This document shows positions 35,036 to 44,460 of a stretch of 64,000 nt of DNA, one piece after another (the first letter of the stretch is position 1; each line of letters begins with the position of its first letter). This stretch comes from Sphingomonas sp. SORGH_AS_0879. Lineage in GTDB: Bacteria; Pseudomonadota; Alphaproteobacteria; Sphingomonadales; Sphingomonadaceae. A program made the position numbers and the translations under genes. The stretch lies in assembly GCF_030819175.1 (NCBI RefSeq), contig NZ_JAUTBJ010000002.1:940001-1004000 (forward strand). The letters are read 5' to 3'. The notes under the pieces were generated by a model. It was not told where the DNA came from. It did not search any database and saw nothing but the letters and a program-made list of their open reading frames with translations.

Positions 35036-36163
35036 TTGCGCCGGCGAAGCCCGCCAACCAAACCGGCGCGCCCCTATTTTTCCAGCGGTCCCTGCGCCAA
35101 GCCTCCCGGTTGGGACGCGGCCAAGCTCGCGACGGACAGCCTTGGCCGTTCGCATCGCTCGAAGCTGGGCAAGCAGCGGTTGCAATATTGCATCGACCTG
35201 ATGCGCCAATTGCTCAAGCTCCCCGACACCCATCGCATCGGCATCGTCCCCGGCTCCGACACCGGCGCGTTCGAAATGGCGATGTGGACGATGCTGGGCG
35301 CGCGCCCTGTCACCACGTTGGCTTGGGAAAGCTTCGGCGAGGGCTGGGTGACCGACGCGGTCAAGCAGTTGAAGCTCGACCCCACCGTCCTGCGCGCCGA
35401 TTACGGCCAGATCGCGGACCTGGATGCGGTCGACTGGTCGAACGACGTGCTCTTCACCTGGAACGGCACCACCAGCGGCGTGCGCGTGCCGAACGGCGAC
35501 TGGATCGCCGACGACCGCGAGGGCCTGTCCTTCGCCGATGCGACCAGCGCGGTGTTCGCCTATGACCTGCCTTGGGACAGGATCGATGTCGCGACCTTTT
35601 CGTGGCAGAAGGTGCTGGGCGGTGAGGGCGCGCACGGCGTCCTGATCCTGGGTCCGCGCGCGGTCGAGCGTCTCGAAACCTACACCCCCGCCTGGCCGCT
35701 GCCCAAGGTGTTCCGCCTGGTGTCGAAGGGCAAGCTGGCCGAAGGCGTGTTCAAGGGCGAGACGATCAACACGCCGTCTATGCTGGCCGTCGAGGACGCG
35801 ATCTTCGCGCTCGAATGGGGCGAGGCGCTGGGTGGTGCGGAGGCGCTGGTCAAGCGTTCGGACGCCAATGCGGCGGCGCTGAACAGGATCGTCGAGGAGC
35901 GCGACTGGCTCGGCCATCTGGCGGCCGATCCGGCGATCCGCTCGACCACCAGTGTCTGCCTGACGGTCGAGGGTGCGGACGAGGCGCTCATCAAGAAGAT
36001 GGCCTCGCTGCTCGAAGCCGAAGGTGCCGCCTATGACGTGGCGGGCTATCGCGACGCGCCTGCGGGTCTGCGCATCTGGTGCGGGGCCACGGTCGAGACC
36101 GCCGATATCGAGGCGCTCGGCCCCTGGCTCGACTGGGCCTACGCGACCGCCAAGGCGGCCTGA
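35036..36163 (+). CDS. serC: Phosphoserine aminotransferase, probable +1 frameshift near the start
   Basis: SerC is the PLP enzyme making phosphoserine from 3-phosphohydroxypyruvate. The frame carries ARPYFSSGPCAKPPGWD, HRIGIVPGSDTGAFEMAMW, FTWNGTTSGVRVP, the PLP lysine in ATFSWQKVLGGEGAHG and PSMLAVEDAIFALEWGE. In this frame the only available start is TTG 35036, with no ribosome site. By contrast, ATG 35005 has GAGGAGAG 7-14 bases upstream and encodes MTDTTAADATLAPAKPAN, which flows into KPARPYFSSGP if one C at 35058/35059 is removed. The true start is therefore probably 35005, with an extra base in the sequence or genome. Confidence 0.85.
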   Translation: MRRRSPPTKPARPYFSSGPCAKPPGWDAAKLATDSLGRSHRSKLGKQRLQYCIDLMRQLLKLPDTHRIGIVPGSDTGAFEMAMWTMLGARPVTTLAWESFGEGWVTDAVKQLKLDPTVLRADYGQIADLDAVDWSNDVLFTWNGTTSGVRVPNGDWIADDREGLSFADATSAVFAYDLPWDRIDVATFSWQKVLGGEGAHGVLILGPRAVERLETYTPAWPLPKVFRLVSKGKLAEGVFKGETINTPSMLAVEDAIFALEWGEALGGAEALVKRSDANAAALNRIVEERDWLGHLAADPAIRSTTSVCLTVEGADEALIKKMASLLEAEGAAYDVAGYRDAPAGLRIWCGATVETADIEALGPWLDWAYATAKAA

Positions 36164-36259
36164 ATTCTTTACGTCGCCCCAGCAAAGGCTGGGGCCTCTC
36201 TCCCAAATCGTGCCCTTCGTGGCACCAGGCCCCACTGCGCTGGGGTGACGAGGTGAACC

Positions 36260-37837
36260 ATGCCCAAAGTTCTCATCAGCGACAAAATGGATCCCAAGGC
36301 CGCCCAGATCTTCCGCGAGCGCGGGGTCGAGGTGGACGAGATCACCGGCAAGACGCCCGAAGAGTTGAAGGCGATCATCGGCCAATATGACGGCCTGGCG
36401 ATTCGCAGTTCGACCAAGGTCACCAAGGACATCCTGGAGCACGCGACCAATTTGAAGGTCGTTGGCCGCGCCGGGATCGGCGTCGATAACGTCGATATCC
36501 CCGCCGCCAGCGCCAAGGGCGTGGTGGTCATGAATACGCCGTTCGGCAACTCGATCACGACCGCCGAACACGCCATCGCGCTGATGTTCGCGCTCGCCCG
36601 CCAGTTGCCCGAGGCCGATGCCTCGACCCAGGCGGGCAAGTGGGAGAAGAACCGCTTCATGGGCGTCGAACTGACGTCGAAGACGCTGGGCCTGATCGGT
36701 GCGGGCAATATCGGCTCGATCGTCGCCGACCGCGCGCTGGGCCTGCGGATGAAGGTCGTCGCCTTCGATCCCTTCCTGACGCCCGAGCGTGCGCTGGAAA
36801 TGGGCGTGGAGAAGGTGACGCTGGACGAACTGCTCGCCCGTGCCGACTTCATCACGCTGCATACGCCTTTGACCGACCAGACCCGCAACATCCTGTCGGC
36901 GGAGAATCTCGCCAAGACGAAGAAGGGCGTGCGCATCATCAACTGCGCGCGTGGCGGCCTGATCGACGAGGATGCGCTGAAGGCGGGGCTCGATTCGGGC
37001 CATATCGCGGGCGCGGCGCTCGACGTGTTCAAGGTGGAGCCGGCCAAGGAAAGCCCGCTGTTCGGCACGCCCAACTTCATCTCGACGCCGCACCTGGGCG
37101 CGTCGACCACCGAGGCGCAGGTCAATGTCGCGATCCAGGTGGCCGAGCAACTGGCCGATTACCTCGTGTCGGGCGGCGTCACCAACGCGCTCAACATGCC
37201 GAGCCTGTCGGCCGAGGAAGCGCCCAAGTTGAGGCCGTACATGGCGCTGGCCGAAAAGCTGGGCTCGCTGGTGGGCCAGCTCACCACGGGCGCGATCGCA
37301 CGCATCTCGGTGCATACCGAGGGCGCGGCGGCCGACCTCAACGCCAAGCCGATGGTCAGCGCGGTGCTGGCCGGTTTCCTGCGCAACCAGATCGATACGG
37401 TCAACATGGTCAACGCGCCGCTGCTCGCCCGCGACCGCGGCGTCGAGGTGCGCGAGGTGCGGACCGAGCGGGAGGGCGATTACCACACGCTGATCCGTGT
37501 GTCGGTGAAGACGGCGGACGGCGAGCGCTCGGTCGCGGGCACGCTGTTCGGCGATCAGGCCCCGCGCCTGGTCGAACTGTTCGGCATCAAGGTCGAGGCC
37601 GATCTGGCCGGGCCGATGCTCTATGTCGTCAACGAGGACGCACCGGGCTTTATCGGTCGTCTGGGCACTACGCTGGGCGAGGCGGGCGTCAATATCGGCA
37701 CCTTCCACCTCGGCCGTCGTTCGGCGGGCGGCGAGGCGGTGCTGCTGCTCTCGGTCGACGAGGCGGTGGATGCGGACCTGCTGGGCAAGGTCAAGGCGCT
37801 GCCGGGCGTGAAGACCGCGATGGGTCTGGGGTTCTAA
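36260..37837 (+). CDS. serA: D-3-phosphoglycerate dehydrogenase
   Basis: SerA oxidises 3-phosphoglycerate to phosphohydroxypyruvate, the step before SerC. The 525-residue protein is the long form. It has a substrate-binding/NAD domain with GLIGAGNIGSIVADRA (Rossmann), catalytic Arg/Glu/His in NCARGGLIDE, VEPAKESPLF and TPHLGAST, then an intervening ASB domain (about 320-445). A C-terminal ACT domain (LYVVNEDAPGFIGRLGTTLG) is present that usually senses serine. It is about 95 bases from serC, with a GCCCCAGC/GCTGGGGC hairpin between (36175-36194). Confidence 0.97.
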   Translation: MPKVLISDKMDPKAAQIFRERGVEVDEITGKTPEELKAIIGQYDGLAIRSSTKVTKDILEHATNLKVVGRAGIGVDNVDIPAASAKGVVVMNTPFGNSITTAEHAIALMFALARQLPEADASTQAGKWEKNRFMGVELTSKTLGLIGAGNIGSIVADRALGLRMKVVAFDPFLTPERALEMGVEKVTLDELLARADFITLHTPLTDQTRNILSAENLAKTKKGVRIINCARGGLIDEDALKAGLDSGHIAGAALDVFKVEPAKESPLFGTPNFISTPHLGASTTEAQVNVAIQVAEQLADYLVSGGVTNALNMPSLSAEEAPKLRPYMALAEKLGSLVGQLTTGAIARISVHTEGAAADLNAKPMVSAVLAGFLRNQIDTVNMVNAPLLARDRGVEVREVRTEREGDYHTLIRVSVKTADGERSVAGTLFGDQAPRLVELFGIKVEADLAGPMLYVVNEDAPGFIGRLGTTLGEAGVNIGTFHLGRRSAGGEAVLLLSVDEAVDADLLGKVKALPGVKTAMGLGF

Positions 37838-38035
37838 ATCCTAAAAGCCCTCTCCCCTCCGGGGAGTTCGAGGTCGGCCATGCCCCCGGCATGGCCTGAA
37901 CATCGCGGGGCGATGTTCACCTCGAACTGGTTGGGTGAGGGGCGGGGCCGGGCGATAGCGTCTCGCCAAGCCTCGACCCCTCACCCCGGCCCTCTCCCCA
38001 GTGGGGAGAGGGAGTGGTACGTTCTTCCCCAAAGG

Positions 38036-39185
38036 ATTCCTCTGCGAAACGGCTGGCAATGAGGATGGTTGAGTGATTCACTGTGCGGGCAGGAGGGCAT
38101 GGTGATGGTCGAGCAGCGATCGCTGGTGGAAGCGTTGATGGATCCGCGCTTGGGATCGAATGCGAAGCTGTCGGGGATCGAGCGGCTGATCGACTGGAGC
38201 CGGCTGGAGCCGCTGGTGTCGCCGCTGCGGCAGGGTCGGACGGGTCGACCGCCCTATGCGCCGCTGGCGATGGTCAAGGCGCTGTATCTGCAGGCGTTGT
38301 ATGATCTGTCGGACCCCGGGCTGGAGGAGGCGCTGCTCGACCGGCTGTCGTTCCGGCGGTTCTGCGGCTTTGCGCTGGATGGCGGCACGCCGGACGAGAC
38401 GACGCTGTGCCGGTTTCGCGCGGCTGCGGCGGCGGGGGACGTGCTGGAGCGCTGCTTTGCCGAGATCAACCGGCAGCTGGATGCGCAGGGGCTGGTGCTG
38501 CGGCGGGGGACGATCCTTGATGCCTCGGTGGTCAAGGCGACCCGCAAGCCCCCGCGCGGGGACGGGATCGCGCCGGGTGATCCGCACCCCCAGGAGCCGG
38601 GTGCCGACTGGACGCGCAAGGACGGCAAGCCGGTGTTCGGCTACCGCTTCCATATCGGCATGGACGAGGGCTCGGGCCTGATCCGCAAGCTGGCCTTCAC
38701 CTCGGCCAGGGTCCAGGATGTCGAACGGGCCGACGCGCTGGTCTGCGGCGACGAAGGCGCGGTCTATGCCGACCGGGCCTATGAGGGCCAGGCGCGTCGC
38801 AAGGCCCTGAAGGCGGCCGGGATCAAGGATCGCATCATGCATCGCCGGCACCGCTACATGCCAAAGCTGCCGCGCTGGCAGGCCCGGCGCAACCACCTCA
38901 TCGCCAGACGGCGCGCCCCTGTCGAGGCGGTCTTCAGCGCCATGAAGCGCCTCTACGGCAAGGCGCGCACCAGATGCCTGTCGATCGAGCGGAACGCCGC
39001 AGACTTCCTCGCCTTTGCCACCATCTACAATCTCAGACGCGCCGCCATCCTTGCCGCTGGCTGAGCCGGGGCGATCCTGCCCCTCCAAACCGGCCAGCCA
39101 AAGCTGACCAAGGCCCGTACCGGATCCCTGCAGCGAAAGCCTCGCCCAGATCCTCTGTCACAAATGAGCCGTTTCGCAGAGGAAT
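38036..39185 (+). mobile_element. IS5-family insertion sequence
   Basis: About 1150 bp with perfect 19-base terminal inverted repeats (ATTCCTCTGCGAAACGGCT at the left, its complement ending at 39185). It is flanked by a 9-base direct repeat, CCCCAAAGG (38027-38035 and 39186-39194), the likely target duplication. It holds one transposase gene. It landed in the short space between serA and the DUF559-hisZ-purA genes, about 22 bases before the DUF559 start. Confidence 0.88.
38105..39064 (+). CDS. IS5-family transposase
   Basis: A 319-residue DDE transposase. The N-terminal DUF772-type domain contains RPPYAPLAMVKALYLQALYD and GGTPDETTLCRFR. The catalytic residues are Asp in TILDASVVKA, Asp in VYADRAYEG and Glu in RAPVEAVFSAMKRLYGKARTR, the typical Y-(2)-R-(3)-E-(6)-K region. 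ATG 38105 is chosen because AGGAGG lies exactly eight bases upstream; earlier in-frame starts are less well placed. The frame is intact. Confidence 0.92.
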   Translation: MVEQRSLVEALMDPRLGSNAKLSGIERLIDWSRLEPLVSPLRQGRTGRPPYAPLAMVKALYLQALYDLSDPGLEEALLDRLSFRRFCGFALDGGTPDETTLCRFRAAAAAGDVLERCFAEINRQLDAQGLVLRRGTILDASVVKATRKPPRGDGIAPGDPHPQEPGADWTRKDGKPVFGYRFHIGMDEGSGLIRKLAFTSARVQDVERADALVCGDEGAVYADRAYEGQARRKALKAAGIKDRIMHRRHRYMPKLPRWQARRNHLIARRRAPVEAVFSAMKRLYGKARTRCLSIERNAADFLAFATIYNLRRAAILAAG

Positions 39186-39207
39186 CCCCAAAGGGGGAGC
39201 CATTCAC

Positions 39208-39549
39208 ATGCAGACCGATCCGGTCCTTCTCGACCGCGCACGCGCCATGCGCCGGAGCATGACAGAACCGGAAAAGCGCCTCTGGCTGATCCTGCGCGAC
39301 CGCCAGCTCCACGGCATCAAGTTCAGCCGCCAAGTCCCGATCGGCCCCTATATCGCCGACTTCGTCGCCCGCAGCCACAAGCTGGTCATAGAGGTTGACG
39401 GCGATACGCATAGCGACCAATCACGCGACGCCCACCGCACCGTCTGGTTGCAGAGCCAAGGCTATGCGGTGATCCGCTTCCCCAATGCGGATGTCATGAC
39501 CAACCCCGACGGCGTGGCGTACACGCTGATGAACAGGCTTACCCGATGA
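39208..39549 (+). CDS. DUF559 endonuclease-like protein
   Basis: A 113-residue protein of the DUF559 (very-short-patch-repair-like) family. RARAMRRSMTEPEKRLWLIL, then FSRQVPIGPYIADFVARSHK and LVIEVDGDTHSDQ, with the PD-(D/E)xK-like D...E-V-D pattern. It probably nicks or cuts DNA; the biological role is unknown. AAAGGGGGAG precedes the ATG and overlaps the target duplication of the IS5 copy. The stop overlaps the hisZ ATG (ATGA), so it leads a DUF559-hisZ-purA operon whose native promoter is now separated by the IS. Confidence 0.85.
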   Translation: MQTDPVLLDRARAMRRSMTEPEKRLWLILRDRQLHGIKFSRQVPIGPYIADFVARSHKLVIEVDGDTHSDQSRDAHRTVWLQSQGYAVIRFPNADVMTNPDGVAYTLMNRLTR

Positions 39550-40652
39550 CCGCGCTCCTTCCCGAAGGCTATCATGACCGTCTTCCCCCCTATGCCGATG
39601 CCGCCGCGTCGGTCGAGGCGCGGGTGCTGGAGGCGGCGCGGCTGCATGGTTATGAACGCGCCGATCCGCCCTCGATCGAGTTTGCCGAGGCGCTGGGCTC
39701 GCGGTTGAAGGCGGGGGGCTTGCATGACGCGGTGCGCTTCGTCGATCCGGTGTCGCAGCGCACGCTCGCCATCCGGCCGGACCTGACCGCACAGGTGGCG
39801 CGGATCGCCGCCACCCGCATGGGGCACCACCCGCGCCCGGTGCGGCTGTCCTATGCGGGCACCGTCGTCCGCCTGCGCGGCTCCGAACTCGCGCCCGCGC
39901 GCGAGTGGCGGCAGATCGGGGCGGAGCTGATCGGGCTGGACTCGACGGCGGCCGCCACCGAAGTGGTGCGCGTGGCGGTCGAGGCTTTGCTCGCCGCTGG
40001 CACGACCGGCATTTCGATCGACTTCACGCTGCCCGATCTGGTCGACCTGCTCGCCGCCGGGCCTCTGCCGGTCGCGGGGGATCAGGTGGCGGCGCTTCGC
40101 GATCGGCTTGACGCCAAGGATGCGGGCGGGGTCGCGGCGATCGCGCCGGAGTACCTTCCGCTGGTCGAGGCCGCCGGGCCGTTCGCGACCGCAATGGAGC
40201 GGCTGCGCGCCTTCGACACGCAAGGCGTGCTGGCCAGCCGTCTCGACGCGCTGGAGGCGATCGCCGCCGCGCTGGGCGAGGGGGTGTCGATGACCCTTGA
40301 CCCGACCGAGCGGCATGGGTTCGAATTTCAGAGCTGGCTGGGCTTCTCGCTGTTTGTGGCGGGTCCGCCGCGCGAAGTGGGACGCGGCGGCACATATACC
40401 ATCTTCCACGAGGACGGGACCGAGGAGAAGGCGACGGGCTTCTCGCTCTACGCCGACGCGATCGTCGCCACCGCCCCGCCGACCGAGCGGCGGCGGCTGT
40501 TCCTGCCCTTCGGCACCGAGCCCGCGACGGGCGCATCGCTCCGCGCACAGGGATGGGTGACGGTGCAGGCGCTGGAGGAAGCCGACACGCCCGAGGCGCA
40601 GCTGTGCACCCATATCCTCGACAAAGGCGAGCCGCGCGCCATCGCCGGTTGA
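39546..40652 (+). CDS. hisZ: ATP phosphoribosyltransferase regulatory subunit HisZ
   Basis: HisZ is a class II aminoacyl-tRNA-synthetase-like protein without charging activity that forms the octameric HisGZ complex for the first step of histidine synthesis. The 368-residue product contains [21 protein letters not shown] and [25 protein letters not shown], typical of the HisS/HisZ fold, and lacks a C-terminal anticodon-binding domain. No hisG is next to it. It is translationally coupled to the DUF559 gene and is about 110 bases upstream of purA. Confidence 0.9.
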   Translation: MTALLPEGYHDRLPPYADAAASVEARVLEAARLHGYERADPPSIEFAEALGSRLKAGGLHDAVRFVDPVSQRTLAIRPDLTAQVARIAATRMGHHPRPVRLSYAGTVVRLRGSELAPAREWRQIGAELIGLDSTAAATEVVRVAVEALLAAGTTGISIDFTLPDLVDLLAAGPLPVAGDQVAALRDRLDAKDAGGVAAIAPEYLPLVEAAGPFATAMERLRAFDTQGVLASRLDALEAIAAALGEGVSMTLDPTERHGFEFQSWLGFSLFVAGPPREVGRGGTYTIFHEDGTEEKATGFSLYADAIVATAPPTERRRLFLPFGTEPATGASLRAQGWVTVQALEEADTPEAQLCTHILDKGEPRAIAG

Positions 40653-40764
40653 CATACGGGGCCACAGCCCGCTAGGCGCGCCCCGCACATCATTGGAAAC
40701 CCCCTCGCGCCGAGTCCTGTCGAAGGGCGCATGGGGTCCGTCCGGCAGGCGGAGCATAGCATCC

Positions 40765-42054
40765 ATGGCAAATGTAGCAGTCATCGGCGCGCAATGGGGC
40801 GACGAAGGCAAGGGCAAGATCGTCGACTGGCTGGCCGAGCGCGCCGACATGGTCGTGCGCTACCAGGGCGGGCATAATGCCGGTCACACTTTGGTCGTCG
40901 GCGAGAATGTCTACAAGCTGTCGCTTCTCCCCTCGGGCATCGTGCGCGGCACCCCCAGCGTCATCGGCAACGGCGTCGTCCTCGACCCCTGGGCGCTGAA
41001 GGCGGAGATCGAGCGGCTGGGCGAACAGGGCGTTCACGCCAGCCCCGAGACGCTGCGCATCGCCGACAACTGCCCGTTGATCCTGCCCATCCACCGCGAC
41101 CTGGACGGCCTGCGCGAGGATGCGAGCGGCGCGGGCAAGATCGGCACGACGCGGCGCGGCATCGGCCCGGCCTATGAGGATAAGGTCGGCCGTCGCGCGA
41201 TCCGCGTGTGCGATCTGGCGCATCTCGACGATCTGGGTCCGCAGCTCGACCGCCTCTGCGCGCATCACGACGCGCTGCGTGCCGGGTTCGGCGAGCCGCC
41301 GGTCGATCGCGAGCGGCTGCTCGCCGATCTGCGCGAGATCGCCGATTTCGTCCTGCCCTTCGCCAAGCCGGTATGGCGCGATCTCAACGAGGCGCGCGCT
41401 GCTGGCAAGCGCATCCTGTTCGAGGGCGCGCAGGGCGTGCTGCTCGACATCGACCATGGCACCTATCCCTTCGTCACCTCGTCCAACACCATCGCGGGTG
41501 CGGCGGCGGGCGGTTCGGGGCTGGGGCCGTCGGGCGTCGGTTTCGTGCTGGGCATCGCCAAGGCGTACACCACCCGCGTCGGCTCCGGCCCGTTTCCGAC
41601 CGAATTGGAGGACGAGACCGGCCAGCGGCTGGGCGAGCGCGGGCATGAGTTCGGCACCGTCACGGGGCGCAAGCGCCGCTGCGGCTGGTTCGACTCGGTG
41701 CTGGTGCGCCAGTCGGCGGCGGTCGGCGGCATCACCGGCATCGCACTGACCAAGATCGACGTGCTCGACGGGTTCGACGAAGTGAAGATCTGCGTCGGCT
41801 ACAAGCTGGGCGACCAGACGCTCGATTATTACCCGACCCATGCGGCGGACCAGGCCAAGGTCGTGCCGGTCTATGAGACGATGGAAGGCTGGCAGGAATC
41901 GACCGCAGGCGCGCGGAGTTGGGCCGATCTGCCCGCTCAGGCGATCAAGTATATCCGGCGGATCGAGGAGTTGATCTGCTGCCCCGTGGCGCTGGTGTCG
42001 ACCAGCCCGGAGCGTGAGGATACGATCCTGGTTCGCGATCCCTTTGCGGATTGA
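40765..42054 (+). CDS. purA: Adenylosuccinate synthetase
   Basis: PurA condenses IMP and aspartate using GTP, the first committed step to AMP. The 429-residue protein shows [20 protein letters not shown] (P-loop, catalytic Asp), [10 protein letters not shown] (catalytic His), [18 protein letters not shown], the [20 protein letters not shown] region, VGSGPFPTE and the GTP-binding [11 protein letters not shown] 40765 begins [15 protein letters not shown]; the open frame before it lacks similarity. It is followed by a strong terminator. Confidence 0.97.
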   Translation: MANVAVIGAQWGDEGKGKIVDWLAERADMVVRYQGGHNAGHTLVVGENVYKLSLLPSGIVRGTPSVIGNGVVLDPWALKAEIERLGEQGVHASPETLRIADNCPLILPIHRDLDGLREDASGAGKIGTTRRGIGPAYEDKVGRRAIRVCDLAHLDDLGPQLDRLCAHHDALRAGFGEPPVDRERLLADLREIADFVLPFAKPVWRDLNEARAAGKRILFEGAQGVLLDIDHGTYPFVTSSNTIAGAAAGGSGLGPSGVGFVLGIAKAYTTRVGSGPFPTELEDETGQRLGERGHEFGTVTGRKRRCGWFDSVLVRQSAAVGGITGIALTKIDVLDGFDEVKICVGYKLGDQTLDYYPTHAADQAKVVPVYETMEGWQESTAGARSWADLPAQAIKYIRRIEELICCPVALVSTSPEREDTILVRDPFAD

Positions 42055-42060
42055 TTGGCG

Positions 42061-42090
42061 AGGCCCCGGCGAGAGTCGGGGCCTTTTTGG
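42061..42090 (+). terminator. Rho-independent terminator of purA
   Basis: AGGCCCCG and CGGGGCCT form a perfect 8-bp stem with an eight-base loop, followed by TTTTT. It begins seven bases after the purA stop. Confidence 0.9.
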
Positions 42091-42118
42091 TTGAGGGTTT
42101 CCCTTGGCCCACCCCCAT

Positions 42119-42146
42119 GAAAAACCCGGCCGCTTTCGCGACCGGG
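42119..42146 (-). terminator. Rho-independent terminator of the 42177-42578 gene
   Basis: On the minus strand CCCGGTCGC pairs with GCGGCCGGG (one G-U pair) around a GAAA loop and is followed by TTTTT. It lies about 30 bases past the stop and faces the purA terminator. Confidence 0.85.
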
Positions 42147-42176
42147 CCTTTCCCGTAGTGGCAATCCCGAAAGGGA

Positions 42177-42578
42177 TCAGCGCAGACCGCCGCTGCTGCC
42201 CGGCGGAGTGGTGGTGCCGCCGGTCGTGCCGGTGCCCACCGAACCGCTGGTCGTAGGGTCGCTGCCCAGCGTGCCGCTGCCCGTGGTCGTCGACGAACCG
42301 GTCGCGTCCGGAACGGTCGAGGGAGTGTTGACCGTGCTGTCCGGGGTGGTCGTCCGGCTGCGATTCTTCGAACGCGTCGTCGAACGGGTGGTGCTGTCCG
42401 GGGTGGTCGTCATCGTGTCACCCGGCTGCCCCATGGTCTGGCCAGGGGTCTGGCCCGGCATGGTCTGCCCAGGCATCGTCTGGTCCGGCATGGTTCCGGT
42501 CGTGCCGCCCGACACCTGCGCGAAGCCGGCAGCGGGGATCAAAAGGGCACCGGCGGCGATTACATGCATGTAACGCAT
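42177..42578 (-). CDS. Low-complexity Thr/Ser/Gly/Pro-rich secreted protein
   Basis: A 133-residue protein with a clear signal peptide (MRYMHVIAAGALLIPAAGFA, cleavage near AQ). The mature part is almost entirely Thr, Ser, Gly, Pro, with short MPGQT-type repeats (about 30-50) and TTTPDST repeats. It is likely unfolded, surface-exposed or periplasmic. I know no function; such proteins are common in sphingomonads but poorly conserved. A good GCAGGAGAG ribosome site lies before the ATG, and it has its own terminator. Confidence 0.7.
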   Translation of the reverse strand: MRYMHVIAAGALLIPAAGFAQVSGGTTGTMPDQTMPGQTMPGQTPGQTMGQPGDTMTTTPDSTTRSTTRSKNRSRTTTPDSTVNTPSTVPDATGSSTTTGSGTLGSDPTTSGSVGTGTTGGTTTPPGSSGGLR

Positions 42579-42642
42579 TGATTCTCTCCTGCTTTTTTGT
42601 CTCGTATTGGTTAACGAGGCAGGAGAACGTCCGTTCCTTCAG

Positions 42643-43710
42643 TTAACCACATTGGCCGCGATGAAGCAACGCCTGATCGGCTAAAACCAGCGCGACCATC
42701 GCTTCGACGACCGGAACGCCACGAATCCCCACACATGGATCATGACGGCCCTTGGTGGCGATCTGCGTTTCCTCGCCGGTGCGGGTGACGGTGTCGACCG
42801 GCGTCAGGATCGAACTGGTCGGCTTGAACGCGACGCGCATCGTGACCGGCTGGCCCGTGGCGATCCCGCCCGCGATCCCGCCCGCATGATTGGCCAGGAA
42901 GCGCGGGCCACCATTGCCGGCGCGCATCGGATCGGCATTCTGCTCGCCGGTCAGCGCGGCTGCTGCGAATCCGTCGCCAATCTCGAACCCCTTGACCGCA
43001 TTGATGCTCATGCAGGCCGAGGCGAGTTCGCTGTCCAACTTGGCATAGAGTGGCGCACCCCAGCCCGCAGGGACGCCCGTCGCCTCGCACGCCACGACCG
43101 CGCCGACCGAGGAACCGGACTTGCGCGCCCCGTCCACGATAGCCTCCCAACGCTGCGCGGCGGCGGCATCGGGGCAGAAGAACGGGTTGGCGTCGATCTG
43201 CGCGTCGTCGAACGCGGCATAGTCGATCCGGTCGCCGCCGATCGACTCGACCCAGGCGCGGATGCGGACCTGCGGGATCACCGCCCGCGCGACCGCACCC
43301 GCCGCGACCCGCGCCGCCGTCTCGCGTGCCGAGGAGCGTCCCCCGCCGCGATAGTCGCGGAACCCGTACTTCGCGTCATAGGCATAATCGGCATGGCCCG
43401 GGCGATAGGCGAGCGCGACGTTGCTATAGTCCTTGGACCGCTGGTCGACATTCTCGATCATCAGGCTGATCGGGGTGCCGGTGGTCTTCCCCTCGAACAC
43501 GCCGGACAGGATGCGGACCTGGTCGGGTTCGCGCCGCTGGGTGGTGAAGCGGCTGGTGCCCGGACGGCGCTTGTCGAGCCAGGGCTGGATGTCCTCCTCC
43601 GACAGCGCGATCCCCGGCGGACACCCATCGACCACCGCGCCCAGCGCGGGGCCATGGCTCTCCCCCCAGGTGGTGAAGCGGAACAGGCGGCCGAAGGTAT
43701 TGAAGCTCAC
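42643..43710 (-). CDS. aroC: Chorismate synthase
   Basis: AroC converts EPSP to chorismate using reduced FMN, the last shikimate-pathway step. The 355-residue protein shows the three signatures [36 protein letters not shown] and the C-terminal [18 protein letters not shown]. The GTG start at 43710 is set by [19 protein letters not shown] and overlaps the stop of the upstream GNAT gene (GTGA). Open frame further upstream is not part of the protein. Motifs are intact. Confidence 0.96.
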   Translation of the reverse strand: MSFNTFGRLFRFTTWGESHGPALGAVVDGCPPGIALSEEDIQPWLDKRRPGTSRFTTQRREPDQVRILSGVFEGKTTGTPISLMIENVDQRSKDYSNVALAYRPGHADYAYDAKYGFRDYRGGGRSSARETAARVAAGAVARAVIPQVRIRAWVESIGGDRIDYAAFDDAQIDANPFFCPDAAAAQRWEAIVDGARKSGSSVGAVVACEATGVPAGWGAPLYAKLDSELASACMSINAVKGFEIGDGFAAAALTGEQNADPMRAGNGGPRFLANHAGGIAGGIATGQPVTMRVAFKPTSSILTPVDTVTRTGEETQIATKGRHDPCVGIRGVPVVEAMVALVLADQALLHRGQCG

Positions 43711-44252
43711 GCAACGTCTCCAAGCCGGGCAAAGGCCGGTGCATGGGTGGCGGCCCCGCGCACGCCGCAGGGGATCAGCCCGCCTTGCAGGGGGGCCGCC
43801 AGGAAATAGTCGCCCGCATAGGGGCTGTCGAAGCCGCGCGCCACATCGGCGGCGAAACCGAACCGACCATAGAAGGCGGGGTCGCCCAGCGCGAAGCAGA
43901 GCACGACGCCTTCCTGTTCCAGCCGTTCGAGCCCGGCGGCGACCAGCGCCTCGCCGACACCCTGATGCCGCCAGTCGCGCGCGACGGCGATGGGGGCGAG
44001 GGCGACCGCGTTGATCGGCTTGCCACCGATCTCGACGGCCATGCGGCTGAACGCGATCGCGCCGATCAGGCTGTCCGAGGCTTCGTCGATGGCGACCAGC
44101 ATCAGCACCATGTCGCCCTCGACGCACAGGTCGCGGACCAGCGCGGCTTCGGCGGGGGCGGGGAAGCTGGCGACGAGCAAGCCGTCGAGTGCGGCAACAT
44201 CCTCTCCGCGTGCGGGACGGATGGTGATGGCGGCGGAAGGCTGGTCGGACAT
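43707..44252 (-). CDS. GNAT-family N-acetyltransferase (YhbS type)
   Basis: A 181-residue acetyltransferase. [20 protein letters not shown] starts the fold, [20 protein letters not shown] is the acetyl-CoA-binding motif A, and [19 protein letters not shown] is a YhbS/COG3153 feature. The substrate is unknown. ATG 44252 is chosen as the start of similarity; a TTG ten codons upstream is possible. It is translationally coupled to aroC by a four-base overlap. Confidence 0.87.
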   Translation of the reverse strand: MSDQPSAAITIRPARGEDVAALDGLLVASFPAPAEAALVRDLCVEGDMVLMLVAIDEASDSLIGAIAFSRMAVEIGGKPINAVALAPIAVARDWRHQGVGEALVAAGLERLEQEGVVLCFALGDPAFYGRFGFAADVARGFDSPYAGDYFLAAPLQGGLIPCGVRGAATHAPAFARLGDVA

Positions 44253-44307
44253 GGGTTCGTCTTTAGCGTCGCCGGGGCGCAAGGCGCGATAGATAATGTT
44301 GGCTGCC

Positions 44308-44456
44308 TATTCCTCCCCTGGAAGGGGAGGTGGCAGGGCGAAGCCCTGACGGAGGGGTGTCGGCGTTGGCGATGGCGGGACATCCTCGCCATCGTCCATG
44401 CCCCTCCACCATGCTTCGCATGGTCCCCCTCCCCAAGCGGAGCCTGGGGAGGATTG
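44308..44456. repeat. Palindromic repeat block between GNAT and fabI
   Basis: CCTCCCCTGGAAGGGGAGGTGG with CAGGGCGAAGCCCTG and the GACGGAGGGG core form one unit. A second, CATGCTTCGCATG plus CTCCCCAAGC...GCCTGGGGAG, follows after about 50 bases. The type matches 30959 and 60899. No gene in between. Confidence 0.7.
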
Positions 44457-44460
44457 GGGT

